This document shows, piece after piece, positions 47,937 through 56,425 of a DNA stretch of 64,000 nucleotides. The DNA is taken from assembly GCF_000277125.1 (NCBI RefSeq), contig NC_016946.1:3906001-3970000 (forward strand), in the 5' to 3' direction. The stretch is from Mycobacterium intracellulare ATCC 13950 (GTDB taxonomy: Bacteria > Actinomycetota > Actinomycetes > Mycobacteriales > Mycobacteriaceae). A program made the translations under genes and the position numbers. Under the pieces are notes generated by a model. The model was given only the letters and a program-made list of their open reading frames with translations, searched no databases and was not told the DNA's origin. The number at the start of each line of letters is the position of its first letter. Position 1 is the first letter of the stretch.

Positions 47937-48937
47937 AGATCCGCGACCAGCTGCAAAGCCTGCGGACGTGGCCCAAAGATTGGCCCCTGCAGGTGATCCC
48001 ACGTGTGTCGTGGGCCGATCAGCGCCCGACCTATCGCGACGCACAACCCGCCGTCATCGACGCCGCGCTGCGCCGCTCACAGCACCGCCCCACCGGCAAC
48101 TGGTACGCGTTCGCCGCCAGCCGGCAGGTGGTCGGCGGGCGGCCGTTCGGCGCGCTCGTCGCCGGCGTCGAGGTCGTCGCCTGGCGCGACGAGCAGCACC
48201 GCCTGTGCGTGGGACCGCGCAGTTGCCCGCACCTGGGGGCCGACCTCGCCACCGGCACGGTGCACCGCGGCACGCTGGTGTGCCGGTGGCACGGGCTGAC
48301 CCTGGACGGGCGCGCCCGCGAATTCGGTTGGAGCCCGTTGCCCGGTCACGACGACGGCACCCTGGTCTGGGTGCGCCTCGATGCGGTCGGACGGGAGCCG
48401 CCGCTGGAGCTTCCGGTGATTCCGGACCGGCCGACCGGCGACACCCTGGCCGCAGTCGCCCGCACGGAGGGCGTCTGCGAGCCGATCGACGTCATCGCCA
48501 ACCGGCTCGATCCGTGGCATGGCGCCTGGTTTCACCCGTACTCGTTCACCCGCCTCGAGGTGCTCACCACACCGACCGAACACGCCGACCGCTTCTTGGT
48601 GGCCGTGACGTTCCGGATGGGACGCCTGGGGGTGCCGGTCGTCGCGGAGTTCAGCTGCCCGGAGGCCCGCACCATCGTCATGCGCATCGTGGACGGGGAG
48701 GGGGCAGGCAGCGTCGTCGAAACCCACGCCACCCCAATCGGTTTGGGCCCCGATGGCCGCCCCCGCACTGCCGTCCTGGAAGCCACCATCGCGCACTCGG
48801 GGCGGCCCGGGTTCAAGCGGGCATCCCGGGTGGCGCCGCTGATCACGCCGCTCATGCGCTTCGCGTCCAGCAGGCTCTGGCGCGACGACCTCGCCTACGC
48901 CGAGCGTCGTTACCAGGTACGCGCCGCACGCGGATGA
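47933..48937 (+). CDS. Rieske 2Fe-2S protein of the carotenoid operon (DUF5914-like)
   Basis: 334 aa. The Rieske cluster motif is SCPHLGADLATG...CRWHGLTLDG (near residues 98-125). The C-terminal part (VCEPIDVIANRLDPWHGAWFHPYSF ... VPVVAEFSC) carries the His-rich DPWHGAWFHP segment reminiscent of an oxygenase iron site. It may hydroxylate or desaturate carotenoid end groups, or supply electrons to CrtU; this is inference. Starts in the crtU stop (ATGA) and ends the coupled operon. Confidence 0.82.
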   Translation: MKIRDQLQSLRTWPKDWPLQVIPRVSWADQRPTYRDAQPAVIDAALRRSQHRPTGNWYAFAASRQVVGGRPFGALVAGVEVVAWRDEQHRLCVGPRSCPHLGADLATGTVHRGTLVCRWHGLTLDGRAREFGWSPLPGHDDGTLVWVRLDAVGREPPLELPVIPDRPTGDTLAAVARTEGVCEPIDVIANRLDPWHGAWFHPYSFTRLEVLTTPTEHADRFLVAVTFRMGRLGVPVVAEFSCPEARTIVMRIVDGEGAGSVVETHATPIGLGPDGRPRTAVLEATIAHSGRPGFKRASRVAPLITPLMRFASSRLWRDDLAYAERRYQVRAARG

Positions 48938-49028
48938 CCCACAGCGGTGCGCATGCAAGAATCGTCGGATCAGTTCCGCACCCGAGTCCGCCTCGGCCGT
49001 CACGAGGCACTACGCAGTCGCGGTCGCA

Positions 49029-49388
49029 GTGACCGTCGGCGCGCACCTTGCGTACCTGCTCTACGTGCCCAGCGGCGGCTTTCTCGCATTGCGCTGGCCG
49101 CGCACCATGGCGCTGCACGTGCCGGCGGTGGGTTGGGGTATCGCCGTCGTCACGCTCAGACTCCCCTGCCCGTTGACCATCCTGGAATCGTGGGCCCGCC
49201 GCAGCGCGGGGATGAATCCGCTGCCGACCGCGGGCTTCATCGAGCGTTATGTCGCAGGTCATTTCGTGCCGACCGGGCGCATTGGTGCCGCACAGGCGTT
49301 GGCGTTCAGCGCGGCCGGCGTCTCATGGTGCGTCCTGGCGCGGCGGATCCTTCATCCCCGGAGGCGGCCCGTCGGCGCGAACGGCTGA
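49029..49388 (+). CDS. DUF2784 membrane protein, start uncertain
   Basis: 119 aa from GTG 49029: LAYLLYVPSGGFLALRWPRT, LHVPAVGWGIAVVTLRLPCPLT and GFIERYVAGHFVP are typical of DUF2784, with three to four helices. The family usually starts several residues earlier. Here the expected spot reads GTC-ACG-AGG-CAC-TAC, so a GTG start may have mutated to GTC. No ribosome site is seen. Its 3' end overlaps a convergent small gene by 66 bp. Confidence 0.7.
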   Translation: MTVGAHLAYLLYVPSGGFLALRWPRTMALHVPAVGWGIAVVTLRLPCPLTILESWARRSAGMNPLPTAGFIERYVAGHFVPTGRIGAAQALAFSAAGVSWCVLARRILHPRRRPVGANG

Positions 49389-49544
49389 GCGCCGCCACAG
49401 CAGCCATACGGTGCCCAGCACCAGCGCCGCGAACACGATCGCGGCCGGCCACAGGGCCAGTTCGGCAAGCCACACACGCCGTTGCAGGCGCAGCACTTTG
49501 CGCTGGGCGCCCCGCAGGCGTTGCGACGTCTCGTGCACGGTCAT
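49323..49544 (-). CDS. Small single-pass membrane protein, SigF-type promoter
   Basis: 73 aa: basic amphipathic start (SQRLRGAQRKVLRLQRRVW), one membrane helix (ALWPAAIVFAALVLGTVWLLW, residues about 31-51) and a short Pro-rich tail. Not recognised. It could be dismissed as a shadow of the convergent DUF2784 gene, but a consensus SigF promoter ends 11 bp before its ATG, so it would be a nearly leaderless transcript. A GTG two codons later is an alternative start. Confidence 0.6.
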   Translation of the reverse strand: MTVHETSQRLRGAQRKVLRLQRRVWLAELALWPAAIVFAALVLGTVWLLWRRSAVRADGPPPGMKDPPRQDAP

Positions 49545-49554
49545 CCGCCATCAC

Positions 49555-49580
49555 ATACCCGAGGAGCACCTGTTCAAACC
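49555..49580 (-). promoter_or_regulatory. SigF-type promoter of the small membrane protein gene
   Basis: Minus strand GGTTT (49580-49576), 15-bp spacer, GGGTAT (49560-49555), exact consensus. Predicted start near 49548, only about 4 nt before the ATG at 49544. Confidence 0.72.
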
Positions 49581-49697
49581 GCAGGACGCCGCGGTCTGTA
49601 GCCACAAGCATTTGACTATTGAATACATGAAACGTCTCCGCGATTCGGCGCCCTGCTCAGCGGGAATGCCATAACGGAATACGGGGGAAGGAACACC

Positions 49698-50129
49698 ATG
49701 AGCTTCGACAACACCGGCGAGGGCGCCACGCAGGCGGTGGGAAAAGTCACCGAGGCGCTGGAAACCATCGAGCGCGCCCGGGGACACCTGTACTCCTTCC
49801 ACCAACTCACCGGCCATGCCGACCTCCAACTCGACGAGGCGGTGTCGCGGTTGCACGAACTCGGGCACGCCGGTCTGGCCCAACACATCAGCCGCGAGCT
49901 GATCGGGCGCAACGTCCTCCCGGGGCGCTGGAGCTTTCAGGTGGTCGAAGACTACGACGACGGCTACTACCGCTGCTTCAAGGAGATCGAACAGCTGGTG
50001 CGAATGCGACTCGCCGGCGGACAGCGCCACCGCTACGAGATGGCGATGAAAGAGGAGCGGCGCACCGCGGGTCACCCCGCCCACACCGCGTCGCCCAACG
50101 ACGAATCGACGAATGGTGAAAACCTATGA
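49698..50129 (+). CDS. Conserved hypothetical protein, helical, His-rich
   Basis: 143 aa, soluble and mostly helical (TQAVGKVTEALETIERARGHLYSFHQLTGHADLQLDEAV). Clustered His residues (HLYSFHQLTGH, HELGHAGLAQH) hint at metal or heme binding, but no named family is recognised. Strong ribosome site GGGGGAAGGA before the ATG. It is the first of three coupled small genes, with its stop in ATGA of the DUF2945 gene. Such sets are often general-stress genes; no SigF consensus was found on this strand here. Confidence 0.75.
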   Translation: MSFDNTGEGATQAVGKVTEALETIERARGHLYSFHQLTGHADLQLDEAVSRLHELGHAGLAQHISRELIGRNVLPGRWSFQVVEDYDDGYYRCFKEIEQLVRMRLAGGQRHRYEMAMKEERRTAGHPAHTASPNDESTNGENL

Positions 50130-50310
50130 GCAACAGAGAATTCGACAAGGGCGACGCGGTCGAGTGGCAAAGCCACGGCACGACGGTCCGCGGTACCGTC
50201 GAGGGCGAGATCACCTCGGATACCGAGGCCGCCGGGCGCACGGTGCGCGCCTCCGCGGACCAGCCGCAGATGCGGTGCACAAGCCGGACGCGCTGCGCCG
50301 CGCGGACTGA
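50126..50310 (+). pseudogene. DUF2945 (TUDOR-like) gene with internal deletion and frameshift
   Basis: The first 45 or so codons are normal for DUF2945: FDKGDAVEWQSHGTTVRGTV and ITSDTEAAGRTVRASADQPQ. The usual ending (VHKPDALRRAD) follows at 50277-50310 but in another frame. About a dozen middle codons are missing at the join near 50268-50272. Read without shifting, the frame runs on to 50395 and collides with the DUF3140 gene. Probably non-functional, unless the junction is a sequencing error. Confidence 0.7.
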
Positions 50311-50330
50311 TTCGTGTCGAGGGTCATCCG

Positions 50331-50663
50331 ATGACAGAGGACAAGGACACCACCTGGGCCCGCTTCCACGACGCGGTGAACATGACCGCCGGTGAGCTGG
50401 AAAAGTGGCTCGCCACAGAAGAGTCGAACGCCGTGGGACAAAAGCAGGGCGAGAGCGAGTCGACCGGTCATGCCAGCGGGCGCCGCATCGTCGAGATACT
50501 CAGGGCGAAGCGAAAAGACCTCACCGAGGCCGACTACGCGCACATGCGCAAGGTTGTCGGGTACGCCAAGCGCCATCTGGCGCAACGTCCACAGGGCAAC
50601 ATCGACGAGAGCCCCCGGCGCTACTCGTTGATGAACTGGGGTCACGACCCCGCGAAGTCGTGA
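50331..50663 (+). CDS. DUF3140 protein
   Basis: 110 aa: WARFHDAVNMTAGELEKWLATEES, then GRRIVEILRAKRKDLTEADYAHMRKVVGYAKRHLAQRP and a RYSLMNWGHDP ending, all typical of DUF3140. Frequently found beside DUF2945, as here. Small, basic, soluble; may bind DNA, but nothing is established. Starts 20 bp after the broken DUF2945 gene. Confidence 0.82.
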   Translation: MTEDKDTTWARFHDAVNMTAGELEKWLATEESNAVGQKQGESESTGHASGRRIVEILRAKRKDLTEADYAHMRKVVGYAKRHLAQRPQGNIDESPRRYSLMNWGHDPAKS

Positions 50664-50798
50664 CACCGCCTCGACCCACCGGCTAAGCCACGATGATCCG
50701 GTAGGGGTGCCGTAGGCTGATGGCCACCGACCGGACCGGGGGCCGCGCGCAGCGGTCCCGAACGCTGGTCGGCCTATCTTGCAAGAGGATGCGGGTAA

Positions 50799-51365
50799 GT
50801 GACCAAGCGCGGCGCCGCTGACCGGCGAATGGACCGAGCCGAACTCGAGAAGTTGATGTCGGCGGACATGCGCGCGATCACGGCGCAGTCCGACCGCATC
50901 GGCCGGCACTTCGCGCGGCAAAACGAGGTCAGCGGCACCGACTTCCACGCCCTGCTGCACATCATGGTCGCCGAGACTGCCGGAACGCCGTTGACGGCGG
51001 CGCAATTGCGGAGGCGCATGGACGTATCGCCCGCCGCCATCACCTATCTCGTGGACCGCATGATCGACGCAGGGCACCTCCGGCGCGAACCGGACCCGCA
51101 GGACCGCCGCAAGACGCTGCTGCGCTACGAGAAACCTGGAATGGCGCTGGCGCGCTCATTTTTCACGCCGTTGGGCGCCGAACTGCATACCGCCCTCGCC
51201 GAGCTTCCCGACCGCGACTTGGCGGCCGCTCATCGGGTTTTCACGGCGATGATCGAGGCGATGTCCGCCTTCGAATCCACGCTCACCGCACCGGCTCCCA
51301 AACGGCCCGCCACCCCCGAGGGGAAGCGCACCCCGGCGAAAGGCCGCGGCGGCGCCGTGCGCTGA
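50799..51365 (+). CDS. MarR family transcriptional regulator
   Basis: 188 aa winged-helix protein: LLHIMVAETAGTPLTAAQLRRRMDVSPAAITYLVDRMIDAGHLRREPDPQDRRKTLLRYEK (about residues 48-108), with a basic Pro/Lys tail. GTG start. It is convergent with the glycosyltransferase-idi pair. Its position between the two copies of the 29-bp element (41269 and 53793) makes it the best local candidate to bind them; this is inference. Confidence 0.87.
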   Translation: MTKRGAADRRMDRAELEKLMSADMRAITAQSDRIGRHFARQNEVSGTDFHALLHIMVAETAGTPLTAAQLRRRMDVSPAAITYLVDRMIDAGHLRREPDPQDRRKTLLRYEKPGMALARSFFTPLGAELHTALAELPDRDLAAAHRVFTAMIEAMSAFESTLTAPAPKRPATPEGKRTPAKGRGGAVR

Positions 51366-51380
51366 GACGCACCGGGCCGG

Positions 51381-52631
51381 TTAGTGCACCGGGCGCTCGA
51401 CGGTGCATCCCAACAGCCGCTGCTCGATGAGATCCGCTCCGCGGGCCACACCTCCGGTGGCCGCGAACCCGGCGGCCACCCGTCGCGCACCGTCCGCCAT
51501 CGTCATTGCCTGACGCACCTTCGCTCTCAGCCGCGCCGGTGTGAGTTTTTTCGCCCTCAGCCGGGTGCCGCAGTGAGCGACCTCCACCCGCCGGGCGACT
51601 TCGGCCTGATCGCGGGCGAAGGGAACGACGCAGACCGGTACACCCCGGTCGAGAGCCTTCAGTGTGGTCCCCATTCCGCCATGCGTGATCGCGCAGGCGG
51701 CCTTCTCCAGGACGGCGGTGTGCGGCACGAAACGGCATACCGTCGCGTTGTCGGGGCGCGGCAAATCGGTGGGTATGCCCGCCGGAAACGTCGCCACGAC
51801 GTGCACGTCCTCATCGGCCAGCGCGTGCAAGGCGATTCGCCCCAGCGGTTCGTCGGCCTGCCGCAACGACGACGTGTTCACCAGCACGACGGGCCGGTCG
51901 AGGTCATCGATCCAACCCGCTGTCACGGTTTCGGTCGGCTCGAATACGCACGCGCCGATGTGGTGCAACACATCGGGCCATCCCGGATGCCGATACTCGA
52001 AAGGCTCGCCTCCGACGGCCAGCAGCAGCGGCGCGCGGCGCATGAAGCCGTCCACCGACGTTACCGGTGGCACCGCCAGCTGCACGCGAATTGCGTTGAC
52101 GCGCGGCAGCATTGGCCGGTCGAACAGGTACCTCACGATCGGGCGTACCGTGGCGTCCCGCAGGTCACCGACGACGCCCGGCAGAGGCCGCAGCCCGGGA
52201 CCGAACGGCGGCACGCCCCGGGAGCGCAGGTACGGGGTGAACGGCGAAAACAGCGACCACGGAATCTCCCCGGCGTCTGCGGCCGACAAGGCGCCCCAAC
52301 AATTCGCGTCCACGATGACCGCATCCGGCCGAACCTCGGCCACGGCCCGACGCAGGTCGTCGACCTCGAACACCGCTCGCCGGCACAGCACGTCGACCGA
52401 CGAGGTCAAGACCTCCAAGGCGTTTCGCGCCCGCCAGTCCTTCCCGGCAATCGCCTCGATTCGCGGATCGACGGGCGCGGCGTGCACGCCAACCGAGCGC
52501 ATCGTCGAGACGCCGCCCGCCATGGTGCGCACATGAACGTCGTGACCCCGCCGGGCGAGTTCGGCCAGCAGGGCGCCGACCGGCAGCAGATGTCCGAGTG
52601 CCGGCGAGCCGTACGCCAGGATGACAGCCAC
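51381..52631 (-). CDS. GT1-family (UGT-like) glycosyltransferase
   Basis: 416-aa GT-B enzyme: N-terminal acceptor domain VILAYGSPALGHLLPVGALLAELARRGHDV; C-terminal donor motif CAITHGGMGTTLKALDRGVPVCVVPFARDQ. The family includes antibiotic, glycolipid and carotenoid (CrtX) glucosyltransferases. The GTG at 52631 is 11 bp after the idi stop, and upstream codons lack a start. Co-transcription with an isoprenoid gene next to a carotenoid operon suggests a carotenoid or other terpenoid acceptor; inferred. Confidence 0.84.
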   Translation of the reverse strand: MAVILAYGSPALGHLLPVGALLAELARRGHDVHVRTMAGGVSTMRSVGVHAAPVDPRIEAIAGKDWRARNALEVLTSSVDVLCRRAVFEVDDLRRAVAEVRPDAVIVDANCWGALSAADAGEIPWSLFSPFTPYLRSRGVPPFGPGLRPLPGVVGDLRDATVRPIVRYLFDRPMLPRVNAIRVQLAVPPVTSVDGFMRRAPLLLAVGGEPFEYRHPGWPDVLHHIGACVFEPTETVTAGWIDDLDRPVVLVNTSSLRQADEPLGRIALHALADEDVHVVATFPAGIPTDLPRPDNATVCRFVPHTAVLEKAACAITHGGMGTTLKALDRGVPVCVVPFARDQAEVARRVEVAHCGTRLRAKKLTPARLRAKVRQAMTMADGARRVAAGFAATGGVARGADLIEQRLLGCTVERPVH

Positions 52632-52642
52632 GTCGCGCGAAG

Positions 52643-53689
52643 CTACGTCTCGCGGACGAGGTCGACGTCGCGCAGCGCCGCGAGGTTTGCCGCACCGCAG
52701 CCGTGCAGGCATACCCGAAGCTCATCGATGAACGGCTGCAGCCAATCCACCACCGCCGCAGTGGATTCGATCGCGGCCGGCAGCAGCGGCCGGGCCACCG
52801 CCACGACGTCGGCCCCCAGGGCGATCGCCTTGGCCGCGTCCATCCCGGTTCGAATGCCACCGGACGCCACCAGCGGGATCTCCGGCAGCGCCTCGCGCAC
52901 CTCCACGACCGCACGCGCGGTGGGGATTCCCCAGTCGGCCAACTCCGGATGGCGCAGTTCGCCGTAACGCACGAACTGTTCGACCCGCGACCACGACGTG
53001 CCGCCGGCGCCCGCCACGTCGATTCCGGCAACCGGAAGCGTGCCGTCGGCCCCAAGGAGTTCGGCCACCGCGGCGCCGCCGATCCCGTGGCCGACCTCCT
53101 TGAGCAACACGGGGTAGCCGAGGGCGTCGGCCGCTTCGCGCAGCCGGTCCACCGAGCCGGAGAAGTCGGTGTCGCCGTTGTGTTGCATCGCTTCCTGCAA
53201 CGGATTGGTATGCACGGCAAGCGCGTCGGCGCCCACCCGATCGAGGGCCTTGGCCAGGTCCGGCACGGCCGCCTTCGCCAGCTGGGATAGCCCAATGTTG
53301 CCGAACAGCAACGCATCTGGGGCGACGTCGCGAACCGTGAAGCTGTCCGCGGCGCAGTCCCCCAGCGCGCTGTCGAGCATGATGCGCTGCGAGCCGAGCA
53401 TCATGCCGACGCCGAGCTGTTGGGCGGCGGCCGCCAGATTGCGGTTGATCGTCCCGGACAACTCTGCGCCCCCGGTCATCGCGCCGATGAGGATCGGAGA
53501 GCGCAGGTTGGCACCGAAAAACGTGGTGGACATGTCGATGTCGCCCAGGCTGGTCTGCGTGAGCGCGTTGTAGGGCAGGTGATACCGGTCCAGGCCGGTG
53601 CTGACCCCGGCATAACCGACCGGCTCGCTCAGGCACACGTCGATGTGCCGCCGCTTGCGATTCTTCATCGCGCCACGGTCAGCGGTCAT
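52643..53689 (-). CDS. fni: Type II isopentenyl-diphosphate delta-isomerase
   Basis: 348-aa FMN- and NADPH-dependent Idi-2 that interconverts IPP and DMAPP to prime prenyl chains. Marks: [10 protein letters not shown] at the start, [44 protein letters not shown] and [20 protein letters not shown]. Starts at ATG 53689 (ATG 53668 also possible). Divergent from the MmpL gene over the shared 29-bp element; supplies precursor for crtE. Confidence 0.92.
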   Translation of the reverse strand: MTADRGAMKNRKRRHIDVCLSEPVGYAGVSTGLDRYHLPYNALTQTSLGDIDMSTTFFGANLRSPILIGAMTGGAELSGTINRNLAAAAQQLGVGMMLGSQRIMLDSALGDCAADSFTVRDVAPDALLFGNIGLSQLAKAAVPDLAKALDRVGADALAVHTNPLQEAMQHNGDTDFSGSVDRLREAADALGYPVLLKEVGHGIGGAAVAELLGADGTLPVAGIDVAGAGGTSWSRVEQFVRYGELRHPELADWGIPTARAVVEVREALPEIPLVASGGIRTGMDAAKAIALGADVVAVARPLLPAAIESTAAVVDWLQPFIDELRVCLHGCGAANLAALRDVDLVRET

Positions 53690-53792
53690 CGCCGGCAAGC
53701 CTCGCGTCCATCAATGTCTCCGCATCGCGTCCATAATGTTCATAGTGCCCCCTTTCGCGCAGCGCTATGCCGACTCCGTGGTGCTGCGTCGT

Positions 53793-53821
53793 TTCAGTTG
53801 ATTAATGTTTAACTGACTGAA
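53793..53821. promoter_or_regulatory. Palindromic element between idi and mmpL, shared with crtE
   Basis: 29-bp element from TTCA to TGAA with the core AATGTTTAA; 10 of 14 pairs are symmetric (outer arms TTCAGT/ACTGAA, inner TTAA/TTAA). It matches 41269-41297 at 20 of 29 positions. It ends 6 bp before the first mmpL start codon, where a bound repressor would block the transcript. Confidence 0.6.
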
Positions 53822-53827
53822 AGGGTT

Positions 53828-55939
53828 GTGTTCGTGGTGTGGGAGCCCTTGGCCACCGCTGTGACGGGTCGACGTTCGTGGCTGCTCGCGCTGGTCGCGG
53901 CCCTGCTGGGGGTCGGTTTCATGGTTCTCATCGGCGAGAACGCGGCGGCGGGCCAGTCACCGAAATCGCTGCCCGACGACTCCGCGTCGGCCGAGGTGGA
54001 CGCGCTGTCGCGGCAGTTCCCCGGCGGCGACCGCGCCCCGGTGATTGTCGTGGTCAGCCGGACCGACGGCGCGGTGCTCAGCCCCTCGGACGTTTCGGCC
54101 GCACGCGCGGCCCGCGATCGGGCCCAGGCCGCCGCGCCGCCCGGCGGGGATGGCGCGGCGCCCGCGCTGCCGTCGACCGACGGGAAGGCCGCCTCGGGCA
54201 TCGTGCCGATCAGCGGCGGCCTGTCGGGGCTTGACCTCGACCGCACGGTCACGGCGCTGCGCACGGCCGCGGCGAGCGGACTGCCCACGGATCTGCAGGT
54301 GCACGTCACGGGCGGGCCGGCGTTCGGCGCCGACATCGCCAGCGCCTTCACCAACGCCAACATCACCTTGCTCGCCGTGACGACGTCGGTGGTGGCGCTG
54401 CTGCTGATCGCCACGTACCGGTCCCCGGTGCTGTGGCTGGTCCCCTTGCTCGTCGTCGGATTCGCCGACCGGGTCGCCGCCGCGGTCGGTACGGCGGTGG
54501 CGTCGCTGACCGGGCTGAGCTTCGACGGCGCCACCTCGGGCATCACCAGCGTGCTGGTGTTCGGGGCGGGCACCAATTACGCGCTGTTGTTGATCTCCCG
54601 GTATCGCCAAGAGCTACGGCGCCATTCCGGGCACCGCGTCGCGCTGCGGCACGCCGTGCGCCGCGCGGGGCCGGCCATCGTTGCCAGCAATGCCACCGTG
54701 GTGCTGGCGCTGCTCACGCTGCTGTTCGCGGCCACTCCGAGCACACGCAGTCTGGGCGCGCTGGCGGCGTGCGGCCTCGTGGTCGCCGCGGTGTCGGTGC
54801 TGGTCATCCTGCCGCCGATGCTGGCCGTGTGCGGCCGCCGATTGTTCTGGCCGTTCATCCCGCACGCCGACGACGCCGAGGACCGGGATTCCGGTGCCTG
54901 GCGGCGCATCGCGGAATCGGTCGCACGCCGTCCCGCGCTGGTTGCGGTGGTAGCGATCGCGGTGCTGGCCGCCCTGGGCACGGGCTTGTGGGGGACCCGG
55001 ATCGGGCTGTCGCAGACCGAGCAGTTCCGCGTGCGCGCGGATTCGGTGTCCGGTTACACCGTGGTGGCCGAACACTTCCCGGCCGGCCTGGCCAACCCGA
55101 CGCTGGTTGTCGCGCCCACCGCCCACGCGTCGTCGGTGCGGCAGGCGATCGGGGCCACGCCCGGCGTCGTCTCGGTGACCGAGTCCGGCCGCTCGGAAAC
55201 GGGGCTGACGAAGTGGTCGGTGGTGATCGACGCACCGCCGTCGTCCGACCGGGCGTTCGGCATCGTTGCCGCACTGCGGGATTCGACCCGGGCCGCCGAC
55301 CCCGGCGCGCTGGTGGGCGGCGCCGACGCGCAGGCCCTCGACGTCCGGGACGCGGCCGCGCATGACCGCGTGCTGCTGATCCCGGCGATCCTGGCCGTCA
55401 TCCTGGTCGTCCTGTATGCGTTGCTGCGATCCGCCCTCGCGCCGCCGACCCTGCTGGCCGCGACGATTCTGGGTGCCCTGGCCGCGTTGGGCATGGGCGG
55501 CTGGGCGAGCATCCATATCTTCGGTTTTCCGGCACTGGACAACACCACCCCGCTGTTCGCCTTCCTGTTCTTGGCCGCCCTCGGCGTGGACTACACCATC
55601 TTTCTGGTCACCCGCGCCCGCGAGGAGGCCGCACGGCACGGCGCGCGCGATGGGATGGTGCGCGCGGTGTCGGCGACCGGAGGCGTAATCACCAGCGCGG
55701 GAATCGTTTTGGCCGCCGTGTTCTGCGTGCTCGGGGTGCTGCCGTTGATCGTCCTGACGCAGTTGGGGATCATCGTCGGCCTGGGCATCCTGCTCGACAC
55801 CTTCGTGGTGCGCACCCTGGTCATCCCGGCGTTGTTCGCCCTCATCGGCGACCGAATCTGGTGGCCCACCAGCCCCGCCAATACCGAACCCGTTGAACAA
55901 CAAGCGGATCAGGCCCAACGCGAACGGAGCACGCCGTGA
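53828..55939 (+). CDS. MmpL/RND family transporter
   Basis: 703-aa RND exporter with two MMPL halves, each a helix, a periplasmic domain and a five-helix bundle. First bundle: TNANITLLAVTTSVVALLLIA ... VFGAGTNYALLLISRYRQEL. Second: LFLAALGVDYTIFLVTRAREE with the proton-relay type Asp-Tyr. In-frame GTGs at 53828, 53834 and 53837; 53834 has the best ribosome-site spacing. Shorter than MmpL4/5 and lacking the coiled-coil domain. Its stop overlaps tspO (GTGA). Substrate unknown; context suggests a lipid or glycosylated terpenoid. Confidence 0.88.
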   Translation: MFVVWEPLATAVTGRRSWLLALVAALLGVGFMVLIGENAAAGQSPKSLPDDSASAEVDALSRQFPGGDRAPVIVVVSRTDGAVLSPSDVSAARAARDRAQAAAPPGGDGAAPALPSTDGKAASGIVPISGGLSGLDLDRTVTALRTAAASGLPTDLQVHVTGGPAFGADIASAFTNANITLLAVTTSVVALLLIATYRSPVLWLVPLLVVGFADRVAAAVGTAVASLTGLSFDGATSGITSVLVFGAGTNYALLLISRYRQELRRHSGHRVALRHAVRRAGPAIVASNATVVLALLTLLFAATPSTRSLGALAACGLVVAAVSVLVILPPMLAVCGRRLFWPFIPHADDAEDRDSGAWRRIAESVARRPALVAVVAIAVLAALGTGLWGTRIGLSQTEQFRVRADSVSGYTVVAEHFPAGLANPTLVVAPTAHASSVRQAIGATPGVVSVTESGRSETGLTKWSVVIDAPPSSDRAFGIVAALRDSTRAADPGALVGGADAQALDVRDAAAHDRVLLIPAILAVILVVLYALLRSALAPPTLLAATILGALAALGMGGWASIHIFGFPALDNTTPLFAFLFLAALGVDYTIFLVTRAREEAARHGARDGMVRAVSATGGVITSAGIVLAAVFCVLGVLPLIVLTQLGIIVGLGILLDTFVVRTLVIPALFALIGDRIWWPTSPANTEPVEQQADQAQRERSTP

Positions 55940-56415
55940 ACAAATCGATCTTAGGTGCGACGGCCCTGGGCGTCGCCGCGGCCGCCGCCGCCGGCAGCGT
56001 CGCCAGCGCCAACGCCGCCTCGCCGTGGTACGCGCGGCTTCGCAAGCCCGCGTACCAGCCGCCGCGCGCCGCCTTCCCCGTCGCGTGGACCACGCTCTAC
56101 GCGGACATCGCGGTCACGTCGGCGGTGGCCATCGACCGGTTTCGCGCCACCGGGCGCCATGACCAGGCGCGCAGCTACGCCGCTGCCCTGGTAGTGAATC
56201 TGCTCCTCAACGCCGGGTGGAGCTGGCTCTTCTTTCGGTACCACAAGCTCGGTGCGGCCGCGGTCGGTGCCGCGGCGCTGACGGCCAGCAGCGCCGACCT
56301 GGTGAGGCGCACCGCGCAAGCCGGCCCGCGGGGCGGGCCGGCGCTACTGCCCTACCCGATGTGGTGCGGCTTCGCGACCGTCCTGTCCACCCACATCTGG
56401 CGGCTCAACCGTTAG
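55936..56415 (+). CDS. tspO: TspO/MBR family protein
   Basis: 159-aa five-helix membrane protein: WYARLRKPAYQPPRAAFPVAWTTLYADIAVTSA and LNAGWSWLFFRYHKLGAAAVGA are the family hallmarks. TspO binds porphyrins and, in Rhodobacter, tunes carotenoid and photosynthesis gene expression in response to light and oxygen. The GTG overlaps the mmpL stop, and the photolyase gene follows 10 bp later. Confidence 0.92.
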   Translation: MNKSILGATALGVAAAAAAGSVASANAASPWYARLRKPAYQPPRAAFPVAWTTLYADIAVTSAVAIDRFRATGRHDQARSYAAALVVNLLLNAGWSWLFFRYHKLGAAAVGAAALTASSADLVRRTAQAGPRGGPALLPYPMWCGFATVLSTHIWRLNR

Positions 56416-56425
56416 GGGTCGAATC

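Noticed and set aside
49608..49630. Possible third copy of the crtE/idi palindrome (TTTGACTATTGAA)
   Set aside because: Similar only with a one-base gap and lacks the other half and the AATGTTTAA core; not enough to call a site.
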